Source of the DNA: Qipengyuania vesicularis
GTDB taxonomy: Bacteria; Pseudomonadota; Alphaproteobacteria; Sphingomonadales; Sphingomonadaceae
Direction: 5' to 3'
Length of the DNA stretch: 64,000 bases
Assembly: GCF_019711415.1 (NCBI RefSeq)
Contig: NZ_JAIGNJ010000001.1
Span: forward strand, 117,001-181,000
A program made the translations under genes and the position numbers. Shown piece by piece: positions 47,497-56,618 of this stretch. The notes below the pieces were generated by a model. That model saw nothing but the letters and a program-made list of their open reading frames with translations. It did no database searches and was not told where the DNA came from. The stretch's first letter is position 1, and every line of letters begins with the position of its first letter.

Positions 47497-47511
47497 GTTC
47501 CCTCTCCGTTC
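47497..47511 (+). promoter_or_regulatory. Putative SOS (LexA) box upstream of rmuC
   Basis: GTTCCCTCTCCGTTC matches GTTC-N7-GTTC, the alphaproteobacterial LexA operator. It ends 16 nt before the rmuC ATG. RmuC acts in DNA recombination, which makes SOS control plausible. An eight-base pattern can also occur here by chance. Confidence 0.45.
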
Positions 47512-47527
47512 CGCCTAATGTGGCGGG

Positions 47528-48925
47528 ATGGATCCAATGCTTTTCATCCTCATCGCACTGTTTGTCGGCCTCCTTTTCGGGGGGCTGGCCGGATGGTTTC
47601 TTGGTTCGCGTCCTGCAGCCGACTGGCAGGCACGCCATGCCGAACGCGACGCAGAAGCGAAGGACCTTGCAGAGAAGCTGTCGCGCATGGCGCCCGAACT
47701 GGCGACCATGTCCGATCGCGCTGCGCGTGCGGACGAGCTTGCAGGGAAGCTCGATGCGGCTCGTGAAGAGAATACGGCCCTGAAAGCACAGGCCGCCGGA
47801 TTCGAGGAGCAGAAGCGCCTGCTCGAGGAAAGCCGTGAGAAGTTGCTCAAGGAATTCGAGAACACGGGCGCGAAGGTGCTGGGCGCGGCTCAGGAGAAGT
47901 TCCTCGCCTCGGCCAGCGAAAGGTTCGGGCATTCCGAGAAGGCGAACGAGGAAAAGCTGAAAGCGCTGCTGTCGCCGGTGGGTGAGCGTCTGGCGAAGTA
48001 CGAAAAGCAGGTCGCCGAACTGGAGGAAAAGCGCACCGACGCCTTCGGCCGCCTCCACCAGCAGATCACCGAAATGCAGCGCGGACAGGAGGAGGTCCGG
48101 CGCGAGGCGCAGCGGCTGGGCAACAGCCTCACCAACGCTCCCAAGGCTCGCGGGCGCTGGGGCGAACGGGCGCTGCAGAACGTGCTCGAACAATGCGGTC
48201 TGTCCGAGCATACCGACTTCAACCTCGAACATTCGATCGATACGGACGAGGGCCGGCTACGGCCCGATGCGATCGTCAACGTGCCGGGCCAGAAGAAGCT
48301 GGTGATCGATGCGAAGGTGTCGCTCAATGCCTACCAGGCCGCTTTCGAGGCCGATGGCGACGAAGAGCGGGCGCGGCATATGGACCTGCATGCCAAGTCG
48401 ATGCGGGGTCACGTCCAGACGCTCGGCAGCAAGGGCTACCAGAGCCAGTTCGACGATGCGCCCGACTATGTGGTGATGTTCGTGCCGGGCGAGCATTTCG
48501 TCTCCGCCGCGCTCGAGCATGACCCCGAATTGTGGGATTTCGCCTTCCGTAACAAGGTTTTGCTGGCAACGCCCACCAACCTCGTCGCCATCGCGCGAAC
48601 CGTGGCGCAGGTCTGGCGGCAGGACACGATTGCCCGCGAAGCCGTCGAGATCGGCAAGGCGGGGGCAGAGCTTTACGACCGCCTCGCCGTGGCGGCCGAA
48701 CACATGAAACGCGTCGGTGGCGGGCTGGAGACGGCGGTCAACAATTACAACAAGTTCGTCGGCAGTTTTGAACGCAATGTCCTGTCCGCAGGACGCCGCC
48801 TGCACGACAAGGGCATCGAGATCGGCAAGCGCGAGATCGAGGAAATCCCCCTGGTCGAAGCCAGTCCGCGCTACAATGCGGAGGACGTCGAGCAGATCGA
48901 GGACGGGCGCGAAGCGGCAGAATAG
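47528..48925 (+). CDS. rmuC: DNA recombination protein RmuC
   Basis: RmuC limits inversions at short repeats and has a PD-(D/E)XK-like nuclease core. The 465-residue protein has an N-terminal membrane span (FILIALFVGLLFGGLAGWFLG), a long coiled coil (~40-170, EKLSRMAPELATMSDRAARADEL onward), and the core RGRWGERALQNVLEQ, RPDAIVNVPGQKKLVIDAKVS and VVMFVPGEHFVSAALE. A LexA-type box lies in its upstream region. Confidence 0.94.
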   Translation: MDPMLFILIALFVGLLFGGLAGWFLGSRPAADWQARHAERDAEAKDLAEKLSRMAPELATMSDRAARADELAGKLDAAREENTALKAQAAGFEEQKRLLEESREKLLKEFENTGAKVLGAAQEKFLASASERFGHSEKANEEKLKALLSPVGERLAKYEKQVAELEEKRTDAFGRLHQQITEMQRGQEEVRREAQRLGNSLTNAPKARGRWGERALQNVLEQCGLSEHTDFNLEHSIDTDEGRLRPDAIVNVPGQKKLVIDAKVSLNAYQAAFEADGDEERARHMDLHAKSMRGHVQTLGSKGYQSQFDDAPDYVVMFVPGEHFVSAALEHDPELWDFAFRNKVLLATPTNLVAIARTVAQVWRQDTIAREAVEIGKAGAELYDRLAVAAEHMKRVGGGLETAVNNYNKFVGSFERNVLSAGRRLHDKGIEIGKREIEEIPLVEASPRYNAEDVEQIEDGREAAE

Positions 48926-48960
48926 GCTAGGGCGGTCGGCGAGCATCGAAAGGAGACCGC

Positions 48961-49827
48961 ATGAAACGAGCTTCGATCCTTCTGGCAGGCATGCTTGCCG
49001 CCACGGTTGCAAACCCACTCGCGGCGCAGGAATTGCCCGTGATTGACGCGCTTCCGACAGTAGCGGGTACTCAGCATCTGGTTCACACCTCGCCGCGGCT
49101 CGACCGGCCGTTTCATATCTTCATCAAGCGCTCCGATGCCGCACCTGCCGACGCGGTGGATTTGCCGGTCATCTATGTCCTCGATGCCGAGCAGTCTTTC
49201 CCGCTGCTGGCCAGCTATAGCTGGTCCCTGACCTTCTCGGAGGAGATGCCGCCGAGCATCATTGTCGGGATCGGCTATGGATCGGTCGAGCGCGGGGTAA
49301 ACATGCGCGGCACGGATTACACGGTTCCCAGTCCCACACGCGAGGATGCAGGCGGGGCGGCGGTCTTCGCCGAGGTCCTGCGTGATGAAATCATCCCGCT
49401 CGTCGAAGCCGAAATCGGCCATACGCCGTCCAAGAGGACGATCGTCGGGCAGTCGCTCGGCGGCCATTTCGTGCTTTACCAGGCACTCGCGCATCCCGGC
49501 CTTTTCGACCTGGGGATCGCGATCAATCCGGCCATCCACAACAGTCCCGACTGGTTTGCCGAGAAACTCGCGTCGTTCGAGAGCACTTCGGACCAGCGGC
49601 TCTATATTTCGCTTGCGGACAATGACGTTCCGCGGTTCGGCGATCCTGCCAAGGCGTGGGTGCGGCAGTTGGCCGGGCGCTCCTCGCTGCCTTGGTGCCT
49701 GCGGATCGACCACCTCGAGGGCCATGGGCACCTGACGAGCATGCCGCGCGCGTTTCGCAATGCCATGCGCTGGACCCATTCCGAGACCGCGGTTTGCGGC
49801 GGAATCGCCCCGGAACTGCTCGAATAG
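48961..49827 (+). CDS. Secreted alpha/beta-hydrolase of the esterase-D/Fes type
   Basis: 288 residues with a signal peptide (MKRASILLAGMLAATVANPLAAQ) and ribosome site GAAAGGAGACC. The nucleophile elbow is IVGQSLGGHFVLYQ (Ser ~165), preceded by LPVIYVLDAEQSF. A late GHGHLTSMP supplies the probable catalytic His. The fold matches putative esterases such as IroE/Fes-like hydrolases; the substrate is unknown. It is 35 nt after rmuC. Confidence 0.85.
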   Translation: MKRASILLAGMLAATVANPLAAQELPVIDALPTVAGTQHLVHTSPRLDRPFHIFIKRSDAAPADAVDLPVIYVLDAEQSFPLLASYSWSLTFSEEMPPSIIVGIGYGSVERGVNMRGTDYTVPSPTREDAGGAAVFAEVLRDEIIPLVEAEIGHTPSKRTIVGQSLGGHFVLYQALAHPGLFDLGIAINPAIHNSPDWFAEKLASFESTSDQRLYISLADNDVPRFGDPAKAWVRQLAGRSSLPWCLRIDHLEGHGHLTSMPRAFRNAMRWTHSETAVCGGIAPELLE

Positions 49828-49988
49828 GGGCAATTTCGCTTTGCTCCCGGCCAGGCATCGCCGACATCGGCGGGCAACGATGCCGCATCTTAGGCAATTG
49901 CAAAGGATTTCGCGTTAGGGATTAACCATTGGAAGCTCCGGCCCTCGCGGTCGCATGCTTTCTGCAGCGCCAAATCCGGAGCGGACGA

Positions 49989-50291
49989 ATGGAACTACGA
50001 CGGGAAAAACGATACTCGATCACCGTCGCTGGGCGGTATCGCAAGGGCACGGGTGTGCGCTTCAACATCGCCATCAAGAACCTGTCCGAATTCGGCTGCC
50101 AGTTTGCCGATCTTGTCGGACGCGTGCAGGAAGGCGACGATATCACCATCCGCATCGGTGATATCGGCCCCATCGCTTCTCAGGTGAAATGGATCGAAAA
50201 GCGCCAAGCGGGCGTCCAGTTCGAACAACCGCTTCACCCTTCGGTGCTGGAGCACATAATCTCTGAAGGCGGACGCAACGAAGCTGCCTGA
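49989..50291 (+). CDS. PilZ domain protein (probable c-di-GMP receptor)
   Basis: 100 residues from the ATG at 49989. The c-di-GMP motifs are present: RREKR at the N-terminus (Arg4, Arg8) and NLSEFGCQF (~34-42) as the N/DxSxxG motif, with a beta-barrel pattern in between (VRFNIAIK and DDITIRIGDIG). A stand-alone PilZ module. Its partner is unknown; the diguanylate cyclase at 13269-14450 is one possible source of its ligand. Confidence 0.85.
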   Translation: MELRREKRYSITVAGRYRKGTGVRFNIAIKNLSEFGCQFADLVGRVQEGDDITIRIGDIGPIASQVKWIEKRQAGVQFEQPLHPSVLEHIISEGGRNEAA

Positions 50292-50312
50292 TCGCGCCGC
50301 TCTGACGGTCCC

Positions 50313-52061
50313 TCAGCGCTCGAATACGATTCTTCCATCGACGATAGTCATAAGGATGCGTCCGCGCAGGATCGCAGCGGGATCGGTCTGTGCGAGAGTG
50401 AAGGGGTCAATGTCCATCACCGTAAGGTCCCCCCAACGCCCCGGCGCGATGATGCCTGTCTCGTTTTCCCGAAAACTCGCATAGGCGGCCCAGCTGGTAT
50501 AGGCGCGGACCGCCTCCTCAATACTGACTGCCTCTTCCGGATACCAACCGCCTTCAGGCTGCAACTGCTTGTCGCGCCGCGTTATGGCCGCGTGCAGGCC
50601 GTAGAAGATGCTCTGGTCCGAGCCGGGGCCGTCTGCATTAAAGACGAGCGGCACACCAGCACGGCGCAGGGTGCGCCAGGCATAGGCACCCAGAATGCGC
50701 TCCGGCCCCAAGCGGTCCTCGGCCCAAGTCTTGTCCTCGACAGCATGTGGTGGCTCCATCGAGGCAATAATTTCGAGATCGGCAAAGCGCGCAAAATCGA
50801 CTGGCGCGATGACCTGCGCATGCTCGATCCGGTGCCGGTTCTCTTGCGTGTCGGGGAACTCGGCAAAAGTAGACGCGAGGATATCGAGCGCCTCGCGATT
50901 GCCCGCATCTCCGATCGCGTGGATGCCGACCTGGAAACCGGCCCGCATCGCGGCCGCGTTGAGTTCGCGGTCGAAGCCGTAACCTGACCCGCTCACACCG
51001 CGATGCCCCGGACGGTCGGCATAGTCTTCGAGCAGGCGCGCCCCGCGTGAACCGAGCGCGCCGTCGTAATAGGCTTTGACCGAGCGGGTCACGAGCATGC
51101 TGTCATTGTCGGTATCGGCTCCGCGCGCGATCCATTTGCGCATGAGCGGTTCGTCTCGCAGCGAAAGCATCGCATAGACACGCACCGGCAGACGGCCTTG
51201 CGCTTCCAGCGCCTCGAAAGCCGCCATCGACCGCGCGTCGGCCCCGGCCTCGTGGAGGGCCACATAGCCATCTTCCGCCATGCGGCGCAGGCCCTTGAGC
51301 GCTTGCCGTTGCATGGCCTCGGCGGTGGGCTCGGGCATTGCCGCGTCGAGCATGGTGGTCGCGCGGTTGAGGAACAGGCCGCTCGGCGCACCATCATCGC
51401 CAAGACGCATTTCTCCGCCCTCGGGAACCGAACTCGTGGCGGTTATACCAGCCGCGTCGAGTGCCGCCTGGTTCACCCACAGCCCGAAACCGTGCAGGCT
51501 ACGCATGACGACCGGATGGTTGGGCACGGCCGCGCTCAGCAGGGCCTTGTCGGGATAGCTGTTGGCCCAGGCTCCTTCATCCCATCCCGCACCGACGATC
51601 CATTCGCCCTCGGGGGTAGAGGCGGCACGCTGCGCGACCAGCTCGACGGCGTCTTCTTCGGTCGCAACATCGGTCAGGTCGACCGCATCGAGCTTGGCAC
51701 CGAGTTCGACCACATGGGTGTGCGATTCCACGAGGCCCGGAATGACGGTCGCCCCTTCGAGATCGACTACCCGCGTCCCGTCCCCGCGCAGGCGCAGCGC
51801 TGCCTCAGTATCCCCGACGAAGACGATCAAGCCGTCATCGATGACGACCGCACTGGCATCGGGCCGCCAGCCGGTCGTGCCGTGCGGGGCGTCCGCCGCA
51901 GGCACCCCATCGAGCCCCGGTTCGCCCCAGTCGAGCGAATAGACTCTGGCATTGGTGAGGATGGTGTCGGCCGGGTCGGTAGGCGTGGCGGGCGTCGAAG
52001 CGCAACTCGCCAGCATGAGGCCTGCCAATCCCGCCAAGATTCCTGAAGTCCTGCGTACCAC
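50313..52061 (-). CDS. Amidohydrolase (YtcJ-like), predicted lipoprotein
   Basis: The GTG at 52061 has a strong ribosome site (GAGGAGGGACCA) and gives 582 residues with a lipoprotein signal (ILAGLAGLMLASC). Amidohydrolase features: VIPGLVESHTHVVELG (first metal His-x-His), DGYVALHEAGAD, KAYYDGALGSRGARLLEDY, GIHAIGDAGNREALDIL and FNADGPGSDQSIFYGL. The family cleaves amide bonds in various small molecules; the substrate is unknown. The lipobox suggests outer-membrane or periplasmic location. Confidence 0.88.
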   Translation of the reverse strand: MVRRTSGILAGLAGLMLASCASTPATPTDPADTILTNARVYSLDWGEPGLDGVPAADAPHGTTGWRPDASAVVIDDGLIVFVGDTEAALRLRGDGTRVVDLEGATVIPGLVESHTHVVELGAKLDAVDLTDVATEEDAVELVAQRAASTPEGEWIVGAGWDEGAWANSYPDKALLSAAVPNHPVVMRSLHGFGLWVNQAALDAAGITATSSVPEGGEMRLGDDGAPSGLFLNRATTMLDAAMPEPTAEAMQRQALKGLRRMAEDGYVALHEAGADARSMAAFEALEAQGRLPVRVYAMLSLRDEPLMRKWIARGADTDNDSMLVTRSVKAYYDGALGSRGARLLEDYADRPGHRGVSGSGYGFDRELNAAAMRAGFQVGIHAIGDAGNREALDILASTFAEFPDTQENRHRIEHAQVIAPVDFARFADLEIIASMEPPHAVEDKTWAEDRLGPERILGAYAWRTLRRAGVPLVFNADGPGSDQSIFYGLHAAITRRDKQLQPEGGWYPEEAVSIEEAVRAYTSWAAYASFRENETGIIAPGRWGDLTVMDIDPFTLAQTDPAAILRGRILMTIVDGRIVFER

Positions 52062-52121
52062 TGGTCCCTCCTCGCATTCTCCGCACGAAGGGAAGCAAGA
52101 ACCGCTCAAAGGTTCAAGTGG

Positions 52122-52928
52122 TTACGCAAGCGAGGCGAGAACTTCATACCCCAGAACCGCCGCTGCAACGGCCGCATTGAGGCTGTCCGCACGGCCCTTC
52201 ATGGGCATGGTGACGCGCAGGTCGCAGGCCATTTCGTATTCCGCGGGAAGGCCACGGCTTTCGTTTCCGACCATCACGAAGCAGGGAGCGGAATAGGGTG
52301 CTCCGCGATAGGGCTGCGCATCGCGCAGGCTTGCGGCGACGAGCTGTCCGGTCCCGCCGCGCAGCCATGGTTCGAACTCATCCCATGATGCCTGTGCGAT
52401 CCTTTGCGTGAACACCGCGCCCATGCTGGCGCGAACGGCTTCGACGCTGAAGGGATCGGCGCAGTCGTCGATCAGGATCAAACCGCCGGCGCCGATGGCA
52501 TCTCCGGTGCGCAGCATGGTGCCGAGATTCCCCGGATCGCGCAGAGCCTGGGCAACCAGCCAGATGTCGGCGGAGGATCGATCGAGATTGGAAAGCGAGG
52601 TGTCGAACTCTCCAAAGACGCCCGCCACGGCCTGCGGATTGTCCTTGCCGGTGATCTTGGAGAGGATGTCGGGTGTGGTCTCGATCACCTTTCCGCCCGA
52701 GGCCTCGACTGCATCTTCCAATGCCGCGAGCAGCGGGTGCGGGTCGCGCCGATCGGCGAGTACCAGCACTTCGGGCACATGGCCGCATTCGCGAGCGTCG
52801 GTGAGCAGCCGCAGGCCCTCGGCGAGGAACTTGCCTTCGCGTTTGCGGTGTTTCTTTTCGCGCAGCGCCCTCAGCGCCTTGACCGTGGGATTGGAAAAGC
52901 CGGTGATGACCCGGCGATGTTCGGCCAT
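52122..52928 (-). CDS. SpoU/TrmH-family RNA 2'-O-methyltransferase
   Basis: 268 residues from the ATG at 52928. An N-terminal substrate-binding part (FSNPTVKALRALREKKHRKREGKFLAEGLRLL, split by a linker) precedes the SPOUT knot domain: LVAQALRDPGNLGTMLRTGDAIGA, CFVMVGNESRGLPAEYE and MPMKGRADSLNAAVAAAVLGYE. Such enzymes methylate a ribose of 23S rRNA or tRNA; the target cannot be read here. It is 1 nt downstream of the HPr gene on the minus strand. Confidence 0.9.
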   Translation of the reverse strand: MAEHRRVITGFSNPTVKALRALREKKHRKREGKFLAEGLRLLTDARECGHVPEVLVLADRRDPHPLLAALEDAVEASGGKVIETTPDILSKITGKDNPQAVAGVFGEFDTSLSNLDRSSADIWLVAQALRDPGNLGTMLRTGDAIGAGGLILIDDCADPFSVEAVRASMGAVFTQRIAQASWDEFEPWLRGGTGQLVAASLRDAQPYRGAPYSAPCFVMVGNESRGLPAEYEMACDLRVTMPMKGRADSLNAAVAAAVLGYEVLASLA

Positions 52929-52929
52929 C

Positions 52930-53208
52930 TTACGGCTCCCCGAAGCCGTCCTCGACCATGGCGGTAAGGTCGGCAAGGACCGCGTCGGCATTGTCGCCTT
53001 CGACGCAGATCTCGATCGTGTCGCCCTTGGCCGCGCCGAGCATCATAAGGCCGAGGATGGAGCCACCCGCTGCCTCGTTATCGCCTTTGGCAACGCGCAC
53101 CTTGCAGCCGTCGGGCAGTTCGGCAACCGCGCCGACGAACTTCGCGCTCGCCCGCGCGTGGAGACCGCGCTGGTTGACCACGAGAACCTGTTTGCTTGCC
53201 CCGCTCAA
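52930..53208 (-). CDS. ptsH: HPr-family phosphocarrier
   Basis: The 92-residue HPr has the phosphorylatable His17 in RGLHARAS and the regulatory Ser50 in AAGGSILGLMML, the site of HprK. The start is TTG overlapping the EIIA stop (TTGA). With the EIIA, HprK and RapZ genes beside it, this belongs to a regulatory PTS without sugar-specific permeases nearby; Enzyme I is not in the window. Confidence 0.93.
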   Translation of the reverse strand: MSGASKQVLVVNQRGLHARASAKFVGAVAELPDGCKVRVAKGDNEAAGGSILGLMMLGAAKGDTIEICVEGDNADAVLADLTAMVEDGFGEP

Positions 53209-53630
53209 CTTGCCTTCCGTGCGCTATCGAGATCCTGGCCGAGGAATTCGCTCGCCACGGTGATGTAGTTACGACCGGCGGTCTGCGCCGCGCTAACTGC
53301 CTCGACGACGCCCATGCTTTTGCGCGCGCCGGCGAGACGGATCAGCATGGGCAGGTTGATCCCCGCGATCACTTCCACGCGGCCGGTATCGAGCAGCGAA
53401 ATGGCAAGGTTGGAGGGCGTCCCGCCGAAAAGGTCGGTCAGAATGATGGCACCGTCACCCGTATCGACGCTGGCGATCGCGTCGGCGATATCCTTGCGTC
53501 GCTGCTCCATGTCGTCGTTCGGCCCGATGCAGATGGTTGCCACCCCCTCCTGCTTACCGACCACGTGCTCCATCGCATCGATGAAGTGTTCGGCCAGTCT
53601 GCCGTGGGTGACGAGGATCATTCCGATCAT
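53205..53630 (-). CDS. Mannose-type PTS EIIA protein
   Basis: 141 residues. The N-terminus MIGMILVTHGRLAEHF carries the phospho-accepting His9 of the EIIA-Man fold, and LTDLFGGTPSNLAISLL is the family signature. It is a free-standing EIIA without EIIB/C/D partners, so it probably takes phosphate from HPr for regulation rather than sugar transport. It overlaps the HPr gene and lies 74 nt downstream of rapZ. Confidence 0.93.
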   Translation of the reverse strand: MIGMILVTHGRLAEHFIDAMEHVVGKQEGVATICIGPNDDMEQRRKDIADAIASVDTGDGAIILTDLFGGTPSNLAISLLDTGRVEVIAGINLPMLIRLAGARKSMGVVEAVSAAQTAGRNYITVASEFLGQDLDSARKAS

Positions 53631-53704
53631 GTGTGAATTGCGTCCGTTATGCGTCCCGAGGGTGTAGATTTCCGATTCTCGAGCATCATTTTCCCGGCCT
53701 CGTA

Positions 53705-54601
53705 TCAGCGCCGCTCAAGCGGTTCGGCGGGCCGGCTTGTCAGATTGCGGTGGATGACCGTGGGCGAAAATCCCGCCTCGCGCAAGACCTCGGCAGCGCG
53801 TTCCGCACTGTAAACCGAACGGTGTCTCCCCCCGGTACAGCCGAAGGCGATATTGAGATAGCTGCGGTCCTGCGCCGCATAGCGCGGCAATAGTTCGAGC
53901 AGCGTATCGGTAATCCGCCCGAAAGCTGGGGCGAAGGCCGGGTCCTTCTCGATATGCGCCGCAACAGCTTCGTCGAGGCCCGTCCGTTCGCGCAGGTCGG
54001 GGTTCCAGTGCGGGTTGTCGAGGAACCGCATGTCGAACAGGAGGTCGGCCAAAGGCGGCATACCGCGGGCAAAGCCGAAGCTCGACACGGTGATCGTCAT
54101 GTCGCGCCCGCCGCTCTCGCTGAAGCGTTCGCGCATGACTTGCTGCAATTGCTGGGTCGAGTACTCGCTCGTGTCGATCAGGGTTCCGGCCCAATGGCGC
54201 AGCGGGCCGAGTAGCTCGCGTTCGGCCTTTATCCCTGCGGCAACAGGCCGTTCGCGCGCCATGGGATGGGGCCTGCGCGTTTCGTTGTATCGCCGTTCAA
54301 GCTCGCTATCGGAACAATCGATAAAGAGCGAGGACAGGTCGACTTCGCTTGTCGCGGCCAGTCTCTCGCACTGCGCGATGATCTCTGCCGGCACGAAACC
54401 GCGGGTGCGCGAGTCGAACCCGATCGCGAGCGGTGCATGGCCTTCTGCCTCGCTGCCGAATAGGCTTTCGAGGAAGCGGATCGGCATGTTGTCGATCGCC
54501 TCCCAGCCGAGGTCTTCCAATACGTGAAGCGCGGTGGATTTCCCCGCCCCTGAAAGTCCGGTCACGAGAAGAATGCGTTGACGGGACGCGTCCTGCGTCA
54601 C
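53705..54601 (-). CDS. rapZ: RNase adapter RapZ / nucleotide-binding protein (YvcJ family)
   Basis: 298 residues from the GTG at 54601, overlapping the hprK stop. It has Walker A GLSGAGKS (~15-22), Walker-like DCSDSELERRYNETRRPHP, and the C-terminal FGCTGGRHRSVYSAERAAEVL. In enterobacteria RapZ senses glucosamine-6-phosphate and steers RNase E to GlmZ; in other groups the homologue YvcJ binds nucleotides. Position between hprK and the EIIA gene is the conserved regulatory PTS layout. Confidence 0.94.
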   Translation of the reverse strand: MTQDASRQRILLVTGLSGAGKSTALHVLEDLGWEAIDNMPIRFLESLFGSEAEGHAPLAIGFDSRTRGFVPAEIIAQCERLAATSEVDLSSLFIDCSDSELERRYNETRRPHPMARERPVAAGIKAERELLGPLRHWAGTLIDTSEYSTQQLQQVMRERFSESGGRDMTITVSSFGFARGMPPLADLLFDMRFLDNPHWNPDLRERTGLDEAVAAHIEKDPAFAPAFGRITDTLLELLPRYAAQDRSYLNIAFGCTGGRHRSVYSAERAAEVLREAGFSPTVIHRNLTSRPAEPLERR

Positions 54602-55056
54602 TGGGCTGCCTCTTGCTCGCCCGATTCTTCTCCCGGAACGGCGAGACCATGCTTGCCAAGCGCGTATTCCGCACGCAGCGCCTGCGTCGCGTCTCCGGGG
54701 CGGAACAACAGGACAGGAATGTCCACGCCCGCAAGTGTCGTGGTGGCGAGCTCCATGGGATAACGCGGTGCAAGCGTCGTCAACTGGAGCACCAGCGAGA
54801 TCGGTGCCTCGCAAGTCGGCAGTTTCACGAGCCCGACATTGCGAACCTCGATCAGGCCCTTGGTGGTGGTCGGTGGACAGGCGAGCGGGTGTCCGTCGCG
54901 TTCCTCGATCCTGAGGCCGTCATCGCCGATCAGCGTGGCACCGCGATCGATGAGCGCCAAAGCGAGTGAGCTCTTGCCGCTTCCAGCCTCGCCCGCAATC
55001 AGCAGACCGCGTCCGCCGACCTCGACTCCAGTCACATTGGGCAGCTTGATCTTCAT
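54598..55056 (-). CDS. hprK: Short HPr kinase/phosphorylase
   Basis: 152 residues, the short alphaproteobacterial form that lacks the N-terminal domain. Walker A is GEAGSGKSSLALALIDRG (~22-39), followed by LIGDDGLRIEE; the capping region IEVRNVGLVKLP matches the HprK signature. It phosphorylates the regulatory Ser of HPr with ATP. It overlaps rapZ and chvG by 4 nt each. Confidence 0.93.
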   Translation of the reverse strand: MKIKLPNVTGVEVGGRGLLIAGEAGSGKSSLALALIDRGATLIGDDGLRIEERDGHPLACPPTTTKGLIEVRNVGLVKLPTCEAPISLVLQLTTLAPRYPMELATTTLAGVDIPVLLFRPGDATQALRAEYALGKHGLAVPGEESGEQEAAQ

Positions 55057-56618
55057 CGCGCGGCAGGCAGGTCGAGCACGAGGCAGGCGCCCTCGCTCCC
55101 GTCACTGCGTCCTTCGGCGTGGAGCGAGCCATCATGCGCTTCGGCGATTGTGCGGCCAATCGCGAGGCCAAGGCCCGAATGGTTGCCGAAATCCTCGCCT
55201 TCCGGCCGGTCGGAATGGAAACGGTGAAACACTTTCTCTCGCTTTTCTTCCGGAATACCCGGCCCTTCGTCGCATACCGTGAGGAGCACACGCCCTTCGC
55301 GTCGGATCAGCGTCGCGTCAATAGTTCCGTTGGGAGGCGAAAACGAGACTGCATTGTCGAGAAGGTTCTCGATCACGCGCTCGAGCCGCATCCCGACACC
55401 CGAAACCGAGTGCGCCCCGCCATCGCAGGAAATGGTCACTGCGCGGCCCTCGTTCTCCCCCCGCTCTTCGCGGCTGGAGACGATATTGCGCAGAAGCTCG
55501 GCGAGATCGACGCGTTCGAATTCGGCGCGCGAGAGTTCCGCGTCGATGCGGCTGGCATCGGAGATCTCGGTCACAAGGCGGTCGATCCGCCGCACGTCAT
55601 GCGTGGCGATGTCCAGCAGCTGGGCACGCAATTCCGGATCATCGACCGTGCCGAGCGACTCGGTTGCGCTGCGGAGGCTGGCGAGTGGGTTCTTGATCTC
55701 GTGAGCGACATCGGCGGCGAAGCTTTCGACCGCGTCGATCCGGTGGCGCAGCGCCGCGGTCATGTCCGACACGGCGCGTGCCAGCATGCCGATCTCGTCA
55801 CGCCGGTCGGGCAGGCGCGGAACTTCGACCTGCCGGTCACGCCCCTGCCGCACGCGGACCGCGGCCTGGACGAGTTCGCGCAAGGGGCGCACGATGGTCT
55901 GCGCGAGGAAGAAGCTGAGCAAGGTCGATACCAGCAGGAACAACAGCACGACCAGCGCCACCGTGGTGCGTGCCTCGCGCACGCTTTGCGTAATATCGGC
56001 GGGATTTCGCGTGATGAGCAGCGTGTCGCCATCGAGGCCGACCGGTGCCGCCGCGTTGATCACATGGGTGCCGTCGGGCGCGTCGCGCAATACGATCTGC
56101 GTTAGGCTTTCCTCGCGTGCGCGGACGAGTTCGGGCCAGGCGCTCGCGTCGTCTGCCTCCGGATCGACATAGTCGGGCAGGGCAGGTGCACCCACGACAC
56201 GGTCGAACCAGCGATCCATCCGCAGCGCGAAATCGCTCTGGTCGACTTCGGTCGCTTCCGGCAGGTCGAAACTGGGTGCAGCGAGCTTGAAACTGTCGGA
56301 TTCCAGCTTGCCGTCAGGCCCGTAGACGCGGATGCGCAGGCGCTGTTCCTTGCCGATCTGGATCAGCAGTGCTTCCTGGCGCTGCGGCGTCGCACCGGCC
56401 AGGGCCTCGGCAGTTATCTGCGCTTCGACAAGGGCGAGCTTGAAGCGCTCGTCGAGCAATTGTTTGCGATAGCTGTCGAGATACAGCACGCCGCCGCCCA
56501 GCAGCACCAGCGGCAGGACGTTGACGAACAGGATACGGCTGGTCAGCGACAGCCGCCGCGACCATCGCAGCTTGTCCAGCCGCGGATCGCCCCGAAGGAC
56601 GCTGCCTTTTTCAGCCAT
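55053..56618 (-). CDS. chvG: Sensor histidine kinase ChvG
   Basis: 521 residues from the ATG at 56618, inside the end of chvI. One N-terminal span ([19 protein letters not shown]), a periplasmic sensor (~60-230) and a second span at ~235-265 lead to a HAMP region ([18 protein letters not shown]). The H-box follows ([20 protein letters not shown]), then N, G1 ([18 protein letters not shown]) and G2 ([16 protein letters not shown]). ChvG senses envelope or acid stress in alphaproteobacteria and phosphorylates ChvI. It overlaps chvI by 8 nt. Confidence 0.93.
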   Translation of the reverse strand: MAEKGSVLRGDPRLDKLRWSRRLSLTSRILFVNVLPLVLLGGGVLYLDSYRKQLLDERFKLALVEAQITAEALAGATPQRQEALLIQIGKEQRLRIRVYGPDGKLESDSFKLAAPSFDLPEATEVDQSDFALRMDRWFDRVVGAPALPDYVDPEADDASAWPELVRAREESLTQIVLRDAPDGTHVINAAAPVGLDGDTLLITRNPADITQSVREARTTVALVVLLFLLVSTLLSFFLAQTIVRPLRELVQAAVRVRQGRDRQVEVPRLPDRRDEIGMLARAVSDMTAALRHRIDAVESFAADVAHEIKNPLASLRSATESLGTVDDPELRAQLLDIATHDVRRIDRLVTEISDASRIDAELSRAEFERVDLAELLRNIVSSREERGENEGRAVTISCDGGAHSVSGVGMRLERVIENLLDNAVSFSPPNGTIDATLIRREGRVLLTVCDEGPGIPEEKREKVFHRFHSDRPEGEDFGNHSGLGLAIGRTIAEAHDGSLHAEGRSDGSEGACLVLDLPAAR

